14,190 bases of DNA from an uncultured Sediminibacterium sp. (GTDB lineage: Bacteria > Bacteroidota > Bacteroidia > Chitinophagales > Chitinophagaceae): assembly GCA_937907555.1 (NCBI GenBank), contig CALEST010000109.1, positions 1 to 14,190 of the forward strand, given 5' to 3'. Positions 8,306 through 14,190 of the stretch are shown in pieces (within the stretch, counting starts at the first letter, position 1; every line of letters starts with the position of its first letter). The position numbers were made by a program, and so were the translations under genes. The notes below the pieces were generated by a model. It saw only the letters and a program-made list of their open reading frames with translations, was not told the DNA's origin and searched no databases.

Positions 8306-9463
8306 TTATAAAGGGAGCTGTATGGAGAATACAGTTCCCTTGTTCATTTCACTGGATTGTACAAATAATTCTCCCTTGTGGTATTGTTCAATGATGCGTT
8401 TGCTCAAAGACAAACCAATGCCCCAGCCCCTTTTTTTAGTAGTGAATCCGGGTTGAAAAACTTTTTTCCATTGGTTATGCGGAATGCCTTTGCCACTGTC
8501 TTTTACCGAAATTTGTAGTAGCTTGTTTTCTTGTGTCATATTTATTACAATGCTTCCTTTGCCATCCATGGCATCCAATGCATTCTTCAATAAATTCTCT
8601 ATTACCCAGTCGAATAAAGTAGGAGAGAGCAGGCATTCAAGCGATTGGGTATTGCCCCCATTCAGTTGAAATTGAACCTGATCACTGCTTCTTTTTTTCA
8701 TATAGTCCATCACCATTTGCACCCTTTCATAAGGCTTACACAATTCTGTTTTCGGGGTACTGCCTATTTTGCCAAAGCGATCGGTGATGAGTTGCAGGCG
8801 ATTCACATCTTTGGTTATTTCAGCTGCAATGCTTTTGCTGTCTTCTTTTTCTTTAAGTATCTCCAACCATCCTTCTAAGCTACTAACAGGTGTGCCTAGC
8901 TGGTGTGCGGTCTCCTTGGCCATGGAGGCCCACAATTGGTTCTGTCCGCTTTTGTGACGGGTTCTTAAAGAGTAAATTACAATCCAAACAAACATGATGA
9001 CCAGCATCAATTGTACAATTGGATACCATTGGGCTTCTCTGTACAATTTACTCTGTCCATAATAATACCGAATGGCTGTACTATCTTCTTCTTTGAGTTT
9101 TACCTCTATTGGTTTTTTACTATAGCGTTTAAAAACGGACAGTTGTTTTTGTAAATACTGAGGGTCTTCTTTTACGGATGTGGAATCCAGGTTTACATAG
9201 TTACCGGTGGGCTGGTCTTTGTCATCGGTTTCAATGATGGGTATGGTAGTATTCTCGGTGATGATTTTAGCGGCGAGGTTAATGGAAACTGTATCGGTTG
9301 CATTAAGAATGGTTCTTTCGGCTTCTACCCAGGCTTCCACAGCCAGTCTTTCTTTGCCAGCTATTTGCTGGGCAATGTATTGAGAATATACAATGGTTCC
9401 GCTAACAATGGCAATGGCCATCATGAAAAGAACATTGGTGAAATTGAACCCCTTTTTAAACAT
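8306..9463 (-). CDS. Membrane sensor histidine kinase (orphan)
   Basis: Inner-membrane two-component kinase of 385 residues. Two membrane helices (about 10-30 and 147-167) flank a periplasmic sensing region of about 115 residues with no recognised domain. The cytoplasmic core has an H-box AKETAHQLGTPVSSLEGW (phospho-acceptor His187), an N-box VIENLLKNALDAM (Asn290, Asn294), a G1 box DSGKGIP (Asp322), an F-box FQPGFTTKKRGW, and a G2 box GWGIGLSL (346-353). All residues needed for ATP binding and autophosphorylation are present. The frame is open to 9499, but that codon is TTG and lies next to the T-tract of a terminator, so ATG at 9463 is preferred. No response regulator gene is adjacent, so its partner and signal cannot be named. 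Confidence 0.92.
   Translation of the reverse strand: MFKKGFNFTNVLFMMAIAIVSGTIVYSQYIAQQIAGKERLAVEAWVEAERTILNATDTVSINLAAKIITENTTIPIIETDDKDQPTGNYVNLDSTSVKEDPQYLQKQLSVFKRYSKKPIEVKLKEEDSTAIRYYYGQSKLYREAQWYPIVQLMLVIMFVWIVIYSLRTRHKSGQNQLWASMAKETAHQLGTPVSSLEGWLEILKEKEDSKSIAAEITKDVNRLQLITDRFGKIGSTPKTELCKPYERVQMVMDYMKKRSSDQVQFQLNGGNTQSLECLLSPTLFDWVIENLLKNALDAMDGKGSIVINMTQENKLLQISVKDSGKGIPHNQWKKVFQPGFTTKKRGWGIGLSLSKRIIEQYHKGELFVQSSEMNKGTVFSIQLPL
8311..8341. terminator. Hairpin at convergent gene ends, possible bidirectional terminator
   Basis: A 13-bp stem (8311-8323 with 8329-8341, one G:T wobble) closes a 5-base loop (ggaga). It sits just after the head-GIN stop and inside the last codons of the convergent histidine kinase gene. 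Neither flank has a long T-tract: the minus-strand exit reads TATAAAAATG and the plus-strand exit tgttcatttc. Stem strength and position support a two-way terminator; the weak T-tracts leave doubt. Confidence 0.5.
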
Positions 9464-9467
9464 GCTA

Positions 9468-9503
9468 CTAAAATAAGCTTTTGGTTGGGTCGTACGCAAA
9501 AAA
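9468..9503 (-). promoter_or_regulatory. Candidate promoter for the histidine kinase
   Basis: On the minus strand TTTTTTG (9497-9503) followed after 21 bases by TATTTTAG (9468-9475) resembles the Bacteroidota -33 / -7 layout (TTG, then TAnnTTTG), with one mismatch in the -7 box. The box ends 4 bases before the ATG at 9463, so transcripts would have almost no leader. The T-run is shared with the upstream terminator. Confidence 0.3.
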
Positions 9504-9535
9504 GAAACCGCCCCATTTTGTGGGACGGCTCTTTC
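9498..9535 (-). terminator. Intrinsic terminator after the coiled-coil gene
   Basis: Read on the minus strand, the stem CCGTCCCA / TGGGGCGG (9521-9528 with 9508-9515, one G:T wobble) closes a 5-base loop, is extended by a GAAA/TTTC outer pairing across a small bulge, and is followed by the T-rich tract TTTCTTTTTT. It lies about 40 bases beyond the stop of the coiled-coil gene. This is the clearest terminator in the window and separates that gene from the kinase gene on the same strand. Confidence 0.8.
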
Positions 9536-9567
9536 ACGATTGCTTGCTAAACTAACTAACTGTATGA

Positions 9568-10533
9568 TTAACTAAATAATCCACCTTTCTTCAAGGTTTT
9601 AACACCCTGACCTATTTTAAATCCGTTATTATAAATTTCAATTTTGTAGTCTCCTTCTTTGTAAGCGTCTTTTTGCTTCCAGTCAAAACTTACAGGGATG
9701 GCTTTGTTCTGCTCGTAATTTACAGATACCTTATTGGTATAAGGGCGGCTGCCTTCTTCTCTGGTATTGAAATTGGTTCCTTCTGTAATAATTTTTCCAT
9801 CAGGAGCAGTAACCACTACATAGAATTCTTTGGTACCGGAAGGAGTGATTCTGTTCTCATCAATTACAAAAGAGATTCTGATTAAATCAGCACGCTTTGC
9901 AGTAGTGGTTTCTTTTTCCTTACCTGAATTCTTAATGTTAATAGCATTGATGCCTATATTGGATGCATGTAGGGTAGAAGCTACATCTACTTTATCTTCC
10001 AATTGTTTCTTTTCGGTCTTGGTTGTATTCAGGGTAGACTCCAGGTTTTGCTTATCAGCAGTTAATTGAGTCTTTTCTGTATTCAATTGCTCATTGGCAT
10101 TGGTTAACTGCAAGTTTTCACCTTTCAGTTTTTCAATTTCGGCAAACAGACCGTCAATCTTCCCGTTTAATTCTCCAATTAATTGTTTGGCTTCGGCTAA
10201 TTCCTTTTCAGTTGCATTGCGCTTCTTTAAAATGGAACTGATATTGCCTTTTAACTTCTGGATATCTGCATTTCTCTCAGCCAAATCTCCCTGTAGTTCA
10301 AGGTTGTCCTTGGTTAAGGAATCTGCTTTTGCAGATACATTCATGAATTCCTGCTGAATGGCCAATCTAGCACTGTCTACATTGCTGATTTTGGTTTCCA
10401 ATCCCTGAATGGTATCCTGGGTCTGGCTTTTGTCATAGAAAATATAGCCCCAGGTTAATACCAGTGCGGCAATTAAGATCCCATAAATGGTCTTTCTGTT
10501 ATCTGGCGCTGCGCCATTGTTTACTGTACTCAT
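9568..10533 (-). CDS. Membrane-anchored coiled-coil protein of unknown function
   Basis: I do not recognise a named family. The 321-residue protein has a short N-terminal segment, one membrane helix (about 15-33, KTIYGILIAALVLTWGYIFY), and a long heptad-rich coiled coil (about 36-185) with many Leu, Lys, Glu, Gln and Asn residues (EIEKLKGENLQLTNANEQLN). A compact beta-rich C-terminal domain (about 213-315) contains RISFVIDENRITPSGTKEFY and a VVTAPDGK strand-turn. Topology suggests an inner-membrane anchor with the rod and C-terminal domain in the periplasm, although orientation is not proven. The frame extends to 10569, but that codon is GTG and extends the protein by only 12 residues; ATG at 10533 is chosen. 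It diverges from holA, has its own promoter-like sequence and terminator, and so appears monocistronic. Database names such as 'SMC-like' would reflect only coiled-coil similarity. Confidence 0.85.
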   Translation of the reverse strand: MSTVNNGAAPDNRKTIYGILIAALVLTWGYIFYDKSQTQDTIQGLETKISNVDSARLAIQQEFMNVSAKADSLTKDNLELQGDLAERNADIQKLKGNISSILKKRNATEKELAEAKQLIGELNGKIDGLFAEIEKLKGENLQLTNANEQLNTEKTQLTADKQNLESTLNTTKTEKKQLEDKVDVASTLHASNIGINAINIKNSGKEKETTTAKRADLIRISFVIDENRITPSGTKEFYVVVTAPDGKIITEGTNFNTREEGSRPYTNKVSVNYEQNKAIPVSFDWKQKDAYKEGDYKIEIYNNGFKIGQGVKTLKKGGLFS

Positions 10534-10588
10534 AGTCTCGATTTTTAATGATTGATTGCTTCTCGACACCTATTTTCCAAAACCGTGC

Positions 10589-10622
10589 CAAAATTAAAAA
10601 AGCTATGAAAATTGTGTACAAA
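10589..10622 (-). promoter_or_regulatory. Bacteroidota-type promoter for the coiled-coil gene
   Basis: On the minus strand a TTTG/TTG (10619-10622) is followed after 22 bases by TAATTTTG (10589-10596), a full match to the -7 consensus TAnnTTTG with acceptable spacing. It would give a leader of roughly 50 bases before the ATG at 10533. It lies in the 139-base divergent gap shared with holA (10534-10672), where no convincing plus-strand box was found. Confidence 0.55.
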
Positions 10623-10672
10623 AAAGCCTTCTGGACTATGGAAAATCCTCTGGGGTTCAGCATCTTTGCGCT

Positions 10673-11674
10673 ATGTCTGCGGAGAAAATTTTATCGGATT
10701 GGAAGAAGAATAGCTATAAGCCGGTTTATTGGCTGGAGGGGGAAGAAGCTTATTTTATTGATGTTCTGGTAGATTATGCCGAGAAAAAATTGTTGTCTCC
10801 GGCTGAAGCGGAATTCAACCTGACTATTTTTTATGGGAAGGATGCCGACTGGGCGGAAGTAGTGAATGCCTGTAAGCGTTATCCCATGTTTGCAGATAAG
10901 CAGGTGGTTATTCTGAAGGAAGCCCAGCAGATGAAAGATCTGGAAAAGCTACTGGGATATATTGAGCAGCCCCTGGCTTCTACCATTTTTGTGGTAAGTC
11001 ACAAGGAGAAAAAAGTAGACGGAAGGGGGAAGTTGGCTACAGCTTTAAAGAAGACCAAAGCCGAAGTACTTACCACAAAAAAATTGTATGACAACCAGCT
11101 TCCTGATTGGGCAGGGCAGATGATAAAAAACCATGGTCTCACTATTACGCCCAAGGCATTGGCCATGCTGGTAGACCATATTGGTAACGATTTAAGCAGA
11201 ATTGAAAATGAGATTGAGAAGCTCATGCTGAATATGGGCGCGCGAAAATCCATTGCAGAAGAAGACGTGGAGAATTTTATTGGGGTGAGCAAGGAATTCA
11301 ATGCTTTTGAATTGCAGGCTGCCGTTGCACAGAAAGACCTGGCTAAATCCATTCGCATCATTCAATATTTTGAATCGAACCCAAAAGCAGGTCCTATTCA
11401 GTTAATCTTACCTTCCATTTATAATTTCTTTAGTAAGCTCTATGTGCTCTTGTCTTTGCCGGATAAGAATGAAACCGCTGCAGCGGCGGCGCTGGGTGTT
11501 TCTCCGTTTTTTGTAAAAGACTATTACGCCGCCGCGCGCAAGTACGATTTTGCAGCAGTAGAAAAGGTGCTTTTACTATTGCATGAATATAATTTGCGTA
11601 GCCTGGGTGTACACAATGGTTCCGCCAATGATGCGGGTCTCATGAAAGAATTGGTTGTGAAAATTATGGCGTAA
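10673..11674 (+). CDS. holA: DNA polymerase III subunit delta
   Basis: Clamp-loader delta subunit of 333 residues, which opens the beta sliding clamp during DNA replication. The N-terminus KILSDWKKNSYKPVYWLEGEEAYFIDVLVDYAEKKLL and the following VVNACKRYPMFADKQVVILKEAQQM match the delta-family AAA+-like domain, which lacks a working ATP site; accordingly no Walker A is present. The middle has LAMLVDHIGNDLSRIENEIEKL, the usual delta lid-region signature, followed by the helical collar domain (about 215-333). Length is typical. It stands alone on its strand, diverging from the coiled-coil gene, and its last 11 bases overlap the end of ribF on the opposite strand. Confidence 0.95.
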   Translation: MSAEKILSDWKKNSYKPVYWLEGEEAYFIDVLVDYAEKKLLSPAEAEFNLTIFYGKDADWAEVVNACKRYPMFADKQVVILKEAQQMKDLEKLLGYIEQPLASTIFVVSHKEKKVDGRGKLATALKKTKAEVLTTKKLYDNQLPDWAGQMIKNHGLTITPKALAMLVDHIGNDLSRIENEIEKLMLNMGARKSIAEEDVENFIGVSKEFNAFELQAAVAQKDLAKSIRIIQYFESNPKAGPIQLILPSIYNFFSKLYVLLSLPDKNETAAAAALGVSPFFVKDYYAAARKYDFAAVEKVLLLLHEYNLRSLGVHNGSANDAGLMKELVVKIMA

Positions 11675-12596
11675 ACACCGAAACCGCCTGGTTTCTATCT
11701 GCATTCAACTGTGCTTTCAATTCCTCCAGTCCATTGAATTTTACTTCACCCCGAAGGAATTTTTCTATGCGGATGATGAGCTGCTGCCCGTAGATATCTC
11801 TGTTGAAATTGAATATATTCACTTCAATTACGCGTTTCTTACCGTCAACGGTAGGTCTTATACCAATATTCATCATACCCACAAAAGACTCCTGACCCAA
11901 TTGAATTTTCACCGCATATACTCCGTTGGCAGGAATCAGTTTTTCTTCACTGCTGATATGCAGATTGGCCGTAGGGAAACCAATGGTTCTTCCAATCTTA
12001 TTTCCTTCTACAACCAGGCCTTCAAAGAAATAGGAATAGCCTAAGAAATGATTGGCGGTATCAATATCATTATTCAATAAAGCTTCTCTGATGCGGGTAG
12101 AACTAATGACAACCTGGTTCAGCATCTCTTCCGAAATTTCTTTCACTTCAAATCCCAGCTCGCGGCCGTATTTTTCCAGCAGGTGATAATCCCCCGTTCT
12201 GCCTTTACCAAAACGATGGTCGTAACCTATAATGATAACGCTGGGTTTAAAATAGCGGTATAAAAAATTTTGTATATAGTCATCCGCAGATTGATTCGAA
12301 AACTGATGGTCAAAGGGAATCACCACCAGATGGTCAATGCCAGCCTGTTCTAATAGCGCCGTCTTTTCTTCCAGGGTATTGATTAGCTTAATGTCTCCGG
12401 GAACAGAGGAAACAATTTTACGGGGATGCGGATGAAAAGTAATGATAACGGTTTCTCCGTTCACGCGGGCTGCTTCTGATTTCATCTGTTGCAATATTTG
12501 CTGGTGTCCCTGATGAACCCCGTCAAATGTGCCAATGGTAACCACCGCGTTTCGGAACGCGGGCAACTCGTTTGCCAATTCACGATATACCTTCAT
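11664..12596 (-). CDS. ribF: Bifunctional riboflavin kinase / FAD synthetase
   Basis: Cytoplasmic enzyme of 310 residues that phosphorylates riboflavin to FMN and adenylates FMN to FAD. The N-terminal nucleotidyltransferase domain shows VTIGTFDGVHQGHQQIL (HxGH-type motif), FHPHPRKIV, IIGYDHRFGKGRTGDYHLL and ISSTRIREAL. The C-terminal kinase domain shows GNKIGRTIGFPTANL, the PTAN motif that binds ATP/Mg, then NGVYAVKI, MNIGIRPTV and the acidic EVNIFNF. Both halves are intact. The frame runs on to 12698, but those 34 extra residues overlap the divergent purM start and precede the conserved MKVYRELANEL opening, so ATG at 12596 is used. It is convergent with and overlaps holA by 11 bases. It is probably transcribed alone. 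Confidence 0.95.
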   Translation of the reverse strand: MKVYRELANELPAFRNAVVTIGTFDGVHQGHQQILQQMKSEAARVNGETVIITFHPHPRKIVSSVPGDIKLINTLEEKTALLEQAGIDHLVVIPFDHQFSNQSADDYIQNFLYRYFKPSVIIIGYDHRFGKGRTGDYHLLEKYGRELGFEVKEISEEMLNQVVISSTRIREALLNNDIDTANHFLGYSYFFEGLVVEGNKIGRTIGFPTANLHISSEEKLIPANGVYAVKIQLGQESFVGMMNIGIRPTVDGKKRVIEVNIFNFNRDIYGQQLIIRIEKFLRGEVKFNGLEELKAQLNADRNQAVSVFTP

Positions 12597-12604
12597 AATC
12601 GGCC

Positions 12605-12612
12605 CAAAAGTA
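12605..12612 (-). promoter_or_regulatory. Possible -7 box for ribF
   Basis: TACTTTTG on the minus strand fully matches TAnnTTTG but ends only 8 bases before the ribF ATG, giving at most a few bases of leader. No clear -33 box was identified. A chance match is quite possible in this 100-base divergent gap. Confidence 0.3.
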
Positions 12613-12657
12613 CGGACTCCCCGCCAAAGTTCCTGCCAGTTAGATACCTCGTTTTTG

Positions 12658-12665
12658 TACCTTTG
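12658..12665 (+). promoter_or_regulatory. -7 box for purM
   Basis: TACCTTTG is a full match to the Bacteroidota -7 consensus TAnnTTTG and lies 31 bases before the purM ATG, a normal leader length. The -33 region is poor, with no clean TTG at the expected distance. Confidence 0.5.
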
Positions 12666-12696
12666 CCACCATTCCATACTTTCAAAACATCCATTC

Positions 12697-13878
12697 ATGT
12701 CTTTATACGCACAAAGAGGGGTATCTGCACAAAAAGAAGAAGTGCATCAGGCCATTCAGAAATTAGACCAGGGCTTGTATGCCCATGCGTTTTGTAAGAT
12801 CTATCCCGATTTTTTGTGCAACGATCCTGCCTGGGTAAATATCATGCATGCCGATGGGGCAGGTACCAAGAGTATTCTGGCTTATTTATATTGGAAGGAA
12901 ACCGGAGACATCAGTGTGTGGAAAGGAATTGCACAGGACGCGGTAGCCATGAATCTCGACGACTTGCTTTGCGTGGGGGTAACCGATCAGTTGTTGTTTT
13001 CCAGTACCATCGACAGAAATAAAATGCTGATTAACGGGGATGTGCTGGAAGCCATTATTAACGGTACCCAGGAGTTTTTTGATACCCTGAAAGCATACGG
13101 AGTAAATATTCATTACCTGGGTGGTGAAACAGCAGATGTGGGAGATGTAGTTAGAACGGTTGCTGTAAATGGTACCATGACTTCTCGCTGGCCCAAGGAT
13201 AAACTCATTACCAACGATAAGATTCAGGAGGGCGATGTAATTGTGGGTTTTGCCAGTGCCGGTAAAGCCCATTATGAAACGGAATACAATAGTGGATTGG
13301 GAAGCAATGGTTTAACCAGTGCCCGTCATGATGTGCTGGAAAAAATTTATGCCCGTCAGTATCCGGAAACTTTTGAACCCAAGTTGCAGGACAAAGTGGT
13401 ATACATCGGTAAAAATAAAATGACCGATGTTGTAAATATAAAAGGAGAAAAAATCCCGATTGGAAAATTATTGCTATCTCCAACCAGAACCTATGCTCCT
13501 TTGATGAAAAAAATACTAGACCTGCATTTCAATGAAATTAACGGTGCCATTCACTGCAGTGGTGGCGGCCAAACCAAATGCATGAAATACCTGCCCAAGC
13601 CTTTGCATATTATTAAGGATAATCTGTTTGAACTTCCTCCAATATTTAAGATTATTCAGGAGAACTCAGGTGCGGATTACAAGGAAATGTACCAGGTATT
13701 CAACATGGGGCATCGCCTGGAAATCTTTACCAATGAATCAACTGCTGCAGCCTTGATTGCCATTGCGGCTGAACTGGGCATTGAAGCGCAGGTAGTGGGA
13801 AGGGTAGAAGCATCTCAGAACGGGAAATCTTCCTTAACCCTCAAGGGTGGCTTTGGAGAAGTCTTTTATCAATATTAA
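12697..13878 (+). CDS. purM: Phosphoribosylformylglycinamidine cyclo-ligase (AIR synthase)
   Basis: Purine biosynthesis enzyme of 393 residues that closes FGAM to AIR using ATP. Motifs match PurM in order: HADGAGTKS (51-59, the PurM DGxGTK loop), DAVAMNLDDLLCVG (81-94), GGETADVGD (142-150), GFASAGKAHYETEYNSGLGSNGLTSARH (184-211), CSGGGQTKC (287-295) and YQVFNMGHRLEIF near the C-terminal part. It is longer than E. coli PurM (345 residues), mainly through extra N-terminal sequence and an insert at about 225-260, as I would expect for the Bacteroidota form. The frame is open from 12529, but the added residues lie antisense to ribF and lack conservation signs; ATG at 12697 follows a TACCTTTG box. 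No other purine gene is adjacent. Confidence 0.94.
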   Translation: MSLYAQRGVSAQKEEVHQAIQKLDQGLYAHAFCKIYPDFLCNDPAWVNIMHADGAGTKSILAYLYWKETGDISVWKGIAQDAVAMNLDDLLCVGVTDQLLFSSTIDRNKMLINGDVLEAIINGTQEFFDTLKAYGVNIHYLGGETADVGDVVRTVAVNGTMTSRWPKDKLITNDKIQEGDVIVGFASAGKAHYETEYNSGLGSNGLTSARHDVLEKIYARQYPETFEPKLQDKVVYIGKNKMTDVVNIKGEKIPIGKLLLSPTRTYAPLMKKILDLHFNEINGAIHCSGGGQTKCMKYLPKPLHIIKDNLFELPPIFKIIQENSGADYKEMYQVFNMGHRLEIFTNESTAAALIAIAAELGIEAQVVGRVEASQNGKSSLTLKGGFGEVFYQY

Positions 13879-13902
13879 CCTTTAGATTGAGGAGTCTGCA
13901 CT

Positions 13903-13910
13903 TATATTTG
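13903..13910 (+). promoter_or_regulatory. -7 box for ftsE
   Basis: TATATTTG is a full match to TAnnTTTG, 21 bases before the chosen ftsE ATG. A TTTA at 13881-13884 sits 18 bases upstream as a weak -33 candidate. It would let ftsE be expressed independently of purM. Confidence 0.5.
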
Positions 13911-13931
13911 TAACACTATTTAATGCATACT

Positions 13932-14190
13932 ATGTCTGAAACCGTTGTCTCTTTAAAACACGTGAATATTTATCAGGGCAGTAGCCTGATTTTACAGGAC
14001 GTTAATTTTACCATTAACAAAGGTGAGTTCGTGTACCTGGTAGGTAAAACGGGAACGGGTAAGAGTAGTTTGTTGAAAACATTGTACGGTGAACTTACTT
14101 TAACAGAGGGAGAAGCTTCTGTGGTGGGTTTTGATTTAAGAGGAATGGACTGGAAGAAAGTACCTTTCTTAAGAAGAAACCTGGGGGTTG
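13932..14190 (+). CDS. ftsE: Cell division ATP-binding protein FtsE (3'-truncated)
   Basis: ABC-type ATPase that with FtsX forms a membrane complex linking the divisome to cell-wall hydrolysis. Only the first 86 residues are in the window. They show the opening MSETVVSLKHVNIYQG, strands leading to a Walker A motif in YLVGKTGTGKSSLLKTLYGEL (GKTGTGKS), and the run WKKVPFLRRNLGV just before where the Q-loop would come. The GKTGxGKSSLLKTLYG stretch is typical of FtsE in Bacteroidota. Another in-frame ATG at 13923 would add three residues (MHT); 13932 is preferred because it matches the usual N-terminus. Other ABC ATPases of the same class cannot be fully excluded without the rest of the gene. ftsX is often next to it but would lie outside the window. 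Confidence 0.85.
   Translation, partial: MSETVVSLKHVNIYQGSSLILQDVNFTINKGEFVYLVGKTGTGKSSLLKTLYGELTLTEGEASVVGFDLRGMDWKKVPFLRRNLGV

Noticed and set aside
9546..9577. Repeated CTAA/TTAA units after the coiled-coil gene stop
   Set aside because: Short irregular AT-rich repetition without symmetry or a consistent period; looks like low-complexity sequence.
10661..10668. CATCTTTG four bases before the holA ATG as a -7 promoter box
   Set aside because: It lacks the leading T of TAnnTTTG and has no TTG at a suitable upstream distance, so it was not called.
12529..12696. N-terminal extension of purM by 56 residues
   Set aside because: It lies antisense to the ribF 5' end and its gap, has no PurM-like content, and would place the -7 box inside the gene.

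Overview
The window is ordinary core-type chromosome from a member of the Bacteroidota, most likely the Chitinophagaceae. The family-level placement is inference. The phylum rests on several signs. There is an outer-membrane receptor of the carboxypeptidase-regulatory plus beta-barrel type followed by a GLPGLI protein. There is a head-GIN (DUF2807) protein with SSGA/SSGG repeats. Start codons lack Shine-Dalgarno sequences, and several genes have TAnnTTTG-type -7 boxes. Coding density is very high: no stretch without a gene exceeds about 140 bases. I see no rRNA, tRNA, CRISPR array, insertion sequence or prophage.

Layout. (1) Positions 1-1963, plus strand: the tail of a cytochrome cbb3 oxidase maturation operon, with ccoG (cut by the window start), a FixH-type protein, and a SafE/DsbD_2-type membrane protein carrying a cysteine/histidine-rich signature. 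(2) 1965-5481, minus: a two-gene unit of a TonB-dependent-type outer-membrane beta-barrel protein and, one base downstream, a GLPGLI family protein. (3) 5584-8299, plus: glycogen branching enzyme glgB, then an exported DUF2807 protein. (4) 8306-10533, minus: a membrane-anchored coiled-coil protein of unknown function, a clear intrinsic terminator, then an orphan sensor histidine kinase. (5) 10673-11674, plus: holA (clamp-loader delta). (6) 11664-12596, minus: ribF (riboflavin kinase/FAD synthetase), overlapping the end of holA. (7) 12697-13878, plus: purM, then the start of ftsE, cut by the window end.

The genes form small independent units that change strand often. Functional links within units are clear for the cbb3 maturation genes and for the receptor/GLPGLI pair; the rest are housekeeping singletons (DNA replication, flavin and purine synthesis, cell division, glycogen). 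For four minus-strand genes and purM, the longest open frame starts upstream of the likely true start; shorter starts are given here with reasons. I found no convincing new multi-gene system. The least explained items are the coiled-coil protein, the Cys/His-bearing SafE protein and the orphan kinase, whose promoter may reuse the preceding terminator's T-tract.
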